Of a stretch of DNA of 64,000 nt, positions 58,880-64,000 are shown piece after piece; position 1 is the stretch's first letter, and every line of letters begins with the position of its first letter. Under the pieces are notes generated by a model. That model was not told the origin of the DNA. It made no database searches and saw only the letters and a program-made list of their open reading frames with translations. The stretch comes from Candolleomyces eurysporus. Taxonomy: Eukaryota; Basidiomycota; Agaricomycetes; Agaricales; Psathyrellaceae. The stretch covers positions 1 through 64,000 of the forward strand of contig JANBPK010001047.1 of assembly GCA_027579435.1 (NCBI GenBank). The letters are read 5' to 3'. Both the position numbers and the translations under genes were made by a program.

Positions 58880-60395
58880 ATGCCCATTACTGGACGACGA
58901 AGGAACAAGGTCAAGGGTGTTCAGTTCACCATAATGGTCGTTGGTAAGTGGTCCAAGTGTTCTTCTCGCATTCGCGTCGCTGACACGTGTATTGTAGGTG
59001 CCTCTGGCACCGGGAGGACGACCTTTGTGAACACCCTCTGCGAGTCTGATGTTCTCAACCACAAGGCTATTCAGCCCCCTGAAGCTGCACATCAAGAGGA
59101 AGGGATCAGAATCAAGCCTGTTACCGTTGGTGAGTTGAGTATTTCTTTGGAATTTTACTCAAGGCTAACTGGCAATCTTTGCATCAGAATTGGAAGAGGA
59201 TGGTATCCGCATCTCTCTGACTGTGGTCGACACGCCCGGATTCGGTGACAGCATCGACAACGAATTCGCGTACGTCTTCGATACGTATCACCCAAAAATC
59301 AATTTTGACCCGTTCTCTGCAGCTTCCAAGAAATTATGAACTACATTGAACGTCAATACGATGATATCTTGGCCGAGCAGTCGCGAATCAAGCGTAACCC
59401 TCGTTTCAAGGACAACCGAGTCCACGCGCTGTTGTATTTCATTCCGCCCTCCGGCCACGCGTAAGTCTGGCTTACCGTCCGTCGCGCCACTTTCTAACAA
59501 AATCTCTAGTTTGAGGGAGATGGATATCGAATTAATGCGTCGACTCTCCCCCTGTGTCAACGTTATTCCCGTCATCGGCAAGGCAGACTCTTTGACCCCC
59601 AAGGAACTCAAGGCCTTCAAGAAGCGTGTAAGTCTTGGTCCCATGGTGATGGCTTCGCACTCTCAACCCAGCTTTGCAGATCATGGAGGACATTGAACAC
59701 TATGACATTCCCATCTACAACTTCCCCTACGACGTCGAGGAAGATGATGAAGATACCATCCAAGACAATATGGACTTGCGCTCTCTTCTCCCGTTCGCCG
59801 TTGTTGGGTCCGAAGAGGAAGTCGAGATTGAAGGAGAGCCCGTGCGAGCGCGTATCTACCCATGGGGTGTGGTTGAGGTTGACAACCCTCATCACTCTGA
59901 CTTTGTTCGCTTGCGTGGAGCCATTCTCGGCTCTCATCTAGGCGACCTCAAGACTTTGACTGAGGATGTTCTCTACGAGACTTACCGTACTGAGAAGCTT
60001 TCTCGCGCTGTCAATTCCGACAACCGGTAAGTTGAACCACACTATTGTTTCCCGAGTTTTATTAATCTGGTTCCAATCACAGCGACTCCCAGCTGTTGCC
60101 AGAGGACCTTGCCAACCAGAGTGTTCGCCTCAAGGAAGAGCAGCTCCGTCGGGAAGAGGAAAAGGTGAGATACCCTGTTTATATCCCAGCCCTGGTACTT
60201 ACGGTATTTCTAGCTCCGCGAAATCGAACTCAAGATGCAACGCGAGATCAACGAGAAGAGGCAACAGCTCATGGCGAAGGAAGCGGCCCTCAGGTATGTT
60301 TTTGCTATCTCTGTCTGTTGTGGCTTCGCTCATTCAAGTGCTTTAGAAATCTGGAGTCCAGGATTACCGCTCAGGGAAGCAACACCAGCTATTAG
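58880..60395 (+). CDS. CDC11: septin, CDC11 type
   Basis: Nine exons: about 58880-58943, 58998-59129, 59188-59269, then five more to 60395. Domain order: MPITGRRRNKVKGVQFTIMV, P-loop GASGTGRTTFVN, G3 VVDTPGFGD, septin motif DNRVHALLYFIPPSGHALRE, G4-like VIGKADSLTPKELKAFKKR, septin unique element YPWGVVEVDNPHHSDFVRLR with LRGAILGSHLGDLKTLTEDV. A C-terminal coil (LREIELKMQREINEKRQQLM) ends the protein. The P-loop has Arg in place of the invariant Lys (GRT for GKT), a trait of Cdc11-type septins that lack GTPase activity. Septins polymerise at division sites and hyphal tips. The C-terminal coil is shorter than in ascomycete Cdc11. An acidic insert (EEDDEDTIQDNMD) stands in the GTPase domain. Confidence 0.9.
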
Positions 60396-60822
60396 ATTTG
60401 CTCAATCGTTCGAAAGGTGGTCTTGTAGACACAACTTACTTGGCCTGCTATATACCCTTATCTATCCCAGCGGCTCGTTGTTATGTTTGTTATAATATAG
60501 GTTTAGTTTTGGCACAATCTTATACCTTGTCGGATTCACCTATACGATGGCTGTGTTGCCTATTTTGAATCTCTGACAACCAGCGCCCGGGGTCGCATCA
60601 TGATGCAGTGCGGTTGTTGAATAGAGTACTCACACTCACTGCATCACAGTCACTGCTGTGCACATAGTTGGCCGAAAGATCATTGGCAACTCCGGCGCGT
60701 GCTTTCTGGAGCAGGCATCGCCAGGATACTTATTTGACGTGCCATGTTCTCATTACAGTTCTATCACAATCTTCCTCCTTGCCCTACCGAACGCCTCCAC
60801 CCTCTAAAGGACGTCGGGTAGC
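60396..60822. other. intergenic region between septin and TPR genes
   Basis: AT-rich 3' flank followed by a CT-rich leader upstream of the next ATG. Nothing else was recognised. Confidence 0.5.
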
Positions 60823-63800
60823 ATGGACCCACTGTCGGTACTGGGTACGGTCCTGGCCATTTCCCAGGCGGCACAGGCGATTAGAGCATCCATTGACAAG
60901 GTGTGCCTTTGCTTAACTGCATCACTACAGCATAGAAGACGTACTCATGGCGCTCAGGTCAAGGGAAACAAGAAACGATTAGAGAGTCTAGTCAACGACA
61001 TCGTTTCTTCGCTGGATGACCTCGAGAAGTTCGCGAAAGCGCATCTCAAAGAAGTTAATGGGTCCCCTCTGCTCAGTTCGGCCGTTTCGAAGCTACAACA
61101 GTGAGAAAGCAATACCTTGAGCACCATTCTAGAACCTTCCGCTAAAATGTTATATTTGAACAGTGATATTTCCCTCCTCCTGGGCCGCTGCCAGAAGCTG
61201 GCGCGTCAGAGTGACGGAGGCCACTTGTCTAAAGTGAAGGCGGCAGTCAAAACATGGAACAAACGGGACGAGATCGAAGGAGAATTGTCTAGGATTAAGG
61301 AATCTATTTCCTCTTGCTATGCTCAATTCACGGTGAGTCTGTTCTCAGTAAACAGAGCTGCAGGCGGCTCATGATTCTGGAGGCTTTTACCGCTGCTCGT
61401 GTTGAAAATGCGTCTTACCGGCTAGAGAACTCGATCGTAGTCCGTGGTGTCGAGCAGGAAGCTAAGCTCCGCCGACTTGAAGTCCTTGTCACCAATGTTC
61501 TTCTGGACACAGGGTTCGGAAAACAAGTCGTACAGCAGATTGGACATACAATTGCTACGGTGAGTATTCATTTCTGTCAGATTCGTGCTAATTTTTGACG
61601 ACTTGAATTTGAAAGTACCCTGGTAGCAACAGCATCGAGAACGACTACCTCTGCTTGCAGCTCAGGACAGTCCTCGATACGATGGAAGCCCATCCAGGCT
61701 ATCGGGGTCCCATCTCCGAAACCTCCACTCTCCCGCTCTGCTTTCAACCCGAGTTTTCAGAATCCATCCCCCATGATTTCCTGGTGACCGATGTGCTGGT
61801 GTTGTCCCGGACACTGCGCGCGTCCAGCGTGTTTTCCATCGCGCAAGTTGCCCGAGACCTCCAGTCCCTCGCAATCAAACTCAATGACCTCGATTTCACC
61901 AAAGAGGCGTGCGCTGCCCAGAAAACCGCCGTTCAACTGTTTCGGAACCTGGTTGGCGGTGGTGGGACCAACATCTTCCTCCCTTACCTCGCCCATGCGC
62001 TCAAGAATCTTGCCGTCTTCCTTCGCAACTCAGGACTATCCAGGGAAGCCCTGTTGGCGAGTCAAGATTCCGTTGGGGCTTATCGCATCATATGCCAGAC
62101 ATACCCCGAACTGGATTTTAGGCCGGTGCTTGCAATAAGTCTCAAAACTCATGGCGAAGCATTGGGCAATGTTCCGGGAAGAGATTCGGAGTCCCTGGAG
62201 GTATTGGCAGAAGCTAAGGCCCTCTACTCCGAGCTAGTCGAAGAGATCCTCGCCGGAAGTCGGCCTACCAATTTCACTCTCCTTTTCTCCGGGTGCAACA
62301 ACTGCTTGGCCTACGGTGACGCTCTTCGAAACGAAGGGAAATATACCGAAGCTTTTGCAGCTCACAAACAGGCCTTGTATTATCTATCCCTCGTCTCTAA
62401 AGAGGGCCTTGACCACCACGTACTGTGGAATACCCCAAACCGCGTATTCTCTTCCGTTTTCCGCGTCCTAATGATGATATATGAAAACGACGGCGGTCCG
62501 TTATCCTTTGCAGAGGACGTCGTTATCCTCTACTGGCAACTTTTGGCCATCGACGCACAGCGGTTTTCATCTCATTATTTCCGCTCCCTGTACGTTTTCG
62601 CATTCATTCGCCAATTCGGACACCCCAAGGACGCCGAACAGATCACCATAGAATCCCAGCACATCTCCACTCTGCAATTCATATTTACAGAAGATTCCAG
62701 CTTCTACTTCCTCGAGAACGGAGGGTGTTATCTGGGCTCTGAATCGTTCGACTCTGCTATCGAGCGTCTGCAGCGTACAGAGACAGGCCTCCGGATCATT
62801 GACCAGACCCCCTACCTCTATCTTTCCTTCGAAACCGACCCCCCTTTCTCCATACCGGCTCTTGCTGAAACCATCCATCGATTCGTTGTCGCCTTCGCAA
62901 GCAAACGTCCCAGCGCAGCCCTAGACGCCGTACAGCGAGCAACCACCAATGCTATCGCATTGCAAAGCACGCACCAATACCTACTTACCCGTATCCTCGA
63001 ACTCCTCCGCGACATAAGCGACAAGATCGACCTTTCCAATCGCGCCCGCATTGTCCCCCACGCGCAGATCGTGTTGGAGCGTTGTCGGACCGCTCTGTCT
63101 GACGCTGAGGTCGCGAAAGCATTGATCCTCTTTGGATATACCATGATCAATGCTGAACGCGAGTCTGAAGGAGTCGCAGCAGTTGAAGAGGCCCTTTCCA
63201 CTTATCGCAACCTTCTCCCCGAATCCCCCGCCCTTCAATCGGACTTCATTTCATGCCTCAAGGATTTCGGCGTATTCCTACTCAAATCAGCGAAACCTTT
63301 GCGCGCAATGGAAATCTTACAAGAGGCTATCGATCTATGCCACAAGACAGAACTGAACGAACCCCAAAACTGCACCATCAAATCACTATACGTGGCCAGC
63401 CTCCTTCATGTCTGTGAATATCTGCTTTCAACAGATATGCATGCGCATGCATACACCCTTGCTTTGCGCGTCTACGAACTTGTTGCTTCGTCGTCTTCCC
63501 CAGTGACACAATCCCAGGCGAACCAGCACACTGTGCTCATCCAATGTCTTCGCCTTTCCGGAAGGCTCGACCAGGCCAGGGAGGTCGCCTCGGACGTAGC
63601 GTCGGCTTTGGAATCCAACGGAAGTCGACCGGATGCGACAGAGGCTCAGCTTCAAGCATACGAGCATCTCATTCACTGCTACGCTCTACAGGGAAACCGC
63701 GAAGCACTCGACACCATCTTGCAGAAGGCATACACGACGTTCAAGGAGAAGATGGGCGGAGATGTTTCACCGACGGCGCTGGGCCTCCGACACGATACGC

Positions 63801-64000
63801 TTGCTATCATTGCGTCCCACTATGCAAATTTCGATCGACCGGAGAATGTTTTGCCGTTCGCCAAAGCCGCAGTTGAAACGTCTTCGAAAGCCATCATCCG
63901 TAATGTTGCTCAGGATATGCAGTATCTTGAGAGTATTTGTGATGTCGCCGCTTTCTTGTGGAATTCGGGGAAGTCGGAAGATGCGGTTGGGCTTCTAGAG
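60823..64000 (+). CDS. large TPR-repeat protein with N-terminal helical domain, truncated by window end
   Basis: Exons 60823-60900, 60958-61100, 61164-61332, 61383-61559 and a long one from 61616 that is still open at the window edge; 984 residues are visible. The N terminus MDPLSVLGTVLAISQAAQAI and SLVNDIVSSLDDLEKFAKAH resembles the helical N-terminal domains found on fungal NLR and adaptor proteins. A linker (LRRLEVLVTNVLLDTGFGKQ) leads straight into repeated TPR-like helices (CLAYGDALRNEGKYTEAFAA, NLAVFLRNSGLSREALLASQ, CLKDFGVFLLKSAKPLRAME, IIASHYANFDRPENVLPFAK). I see no P-loop NTPase domain between them. Intron 4 ends in TGGAG, an atypical acceptor picked by frame. Function unknown; an immune or incompatibility adaptor is possible. 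Confidence 0.8.

Noticed and set aside
61333..61374. CAG acceptors 23-34 bp after the donor in the TPR gene
   Set aside because: The introns would be too short for splicing and one shifts the frame to a stop; the TGGAG acceptor at 61382 gives a 50-bp intron in frame.

Overview
The window is nuclear DNA of a filamentous basidiomycete, most likely an agaricomycete. Genes are compact and broken by many short introns (about 45-75 bp, GT-AG with some GC-AG). Intergenic gaps are short, both strands are used equally, and the protein set is fungal: a fungal-type CSL factor, an ERT1-like Zn2Cys6/PAS regulator, BLI-3, F-box proteins, and a septin with a CDC11-like P-loop. I lean towards a Cantharellales/Rhizoctonia-like genome, but only as inference. 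Single N characters sit mostly beside homopolymers, which suggests flow-type (pyrosequencing) reads; in three genes deleting that one N restores the reading frame.

Layout. 0-3 kb: a proteasome assembly chaperone 4 homolog (-) and an unrecognised coiled-coil protein (+). 3-7 kb: no supported gene. 7-9 kb: a conserved six-exon gene of unknown function (-). 12-15 kb: a CSL (CBF1/RBP-J) transcription factor (+). 15-17.5 kb: mostly empty, one doubtful ORF. 17.5-30 kb, gene dense: small membrane protein (+), ESA1 acetyltransferase (-) facing DBP7 helicase (+), a PHOSPHO-type HAD phosphatase (-), TFIIH subunit TFB1 (+), and the Golgi coiled-coil protein CASP (-). 30-41 kb: mitochondrial ribosomal protein uS9m (+) with a decayed tandem copy of its 3' end, BRE1 ubiquitin ligase (-), a fused allantoicase/ureidoglycolate lyase (-), an F-box protein (-), and an MTQ1/HemK-type glutamine methyltransferase (-). 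41-49 kb: ERT1-like regulator (+), PRA1/YIP3 (-), a small CDC26-like protein (+), BLI-3-like flavin-fold protein (+), and a second F-box protein (+). 49-64 kb: RAD9 (-) facing TSR1 (+), a small ORF (-), a GEF1-like CLC chloride/proton exchanger (-) facing a CDC11-type septin (+), and a large TPR protein (+) that runs off the end.

Most genes are housekeeping: transcription and chromatin (ESA1, BRE1, TFB1), checkpoint (RAD9), ribosome biogenesis (DBP7, TSR1, uS9m), and endomembrane traffic and ion balance (CASP, PRA1, CLC). Several sit head-to-head over 200-300 bp and may share promoters. The most notable points are the two-step purine-catabolic fusion enzyme, the decayed duplication of the uS9m 3' end, a cluster of GC-AG introns, and a perfect palindrome inside a small intron. 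I found no clearly novel multigene system, mobile element, CRISPR array or RNA gene. Exon boundaries were read by eye from splice signals and frame continuity; individual positions may be off by a base or so.
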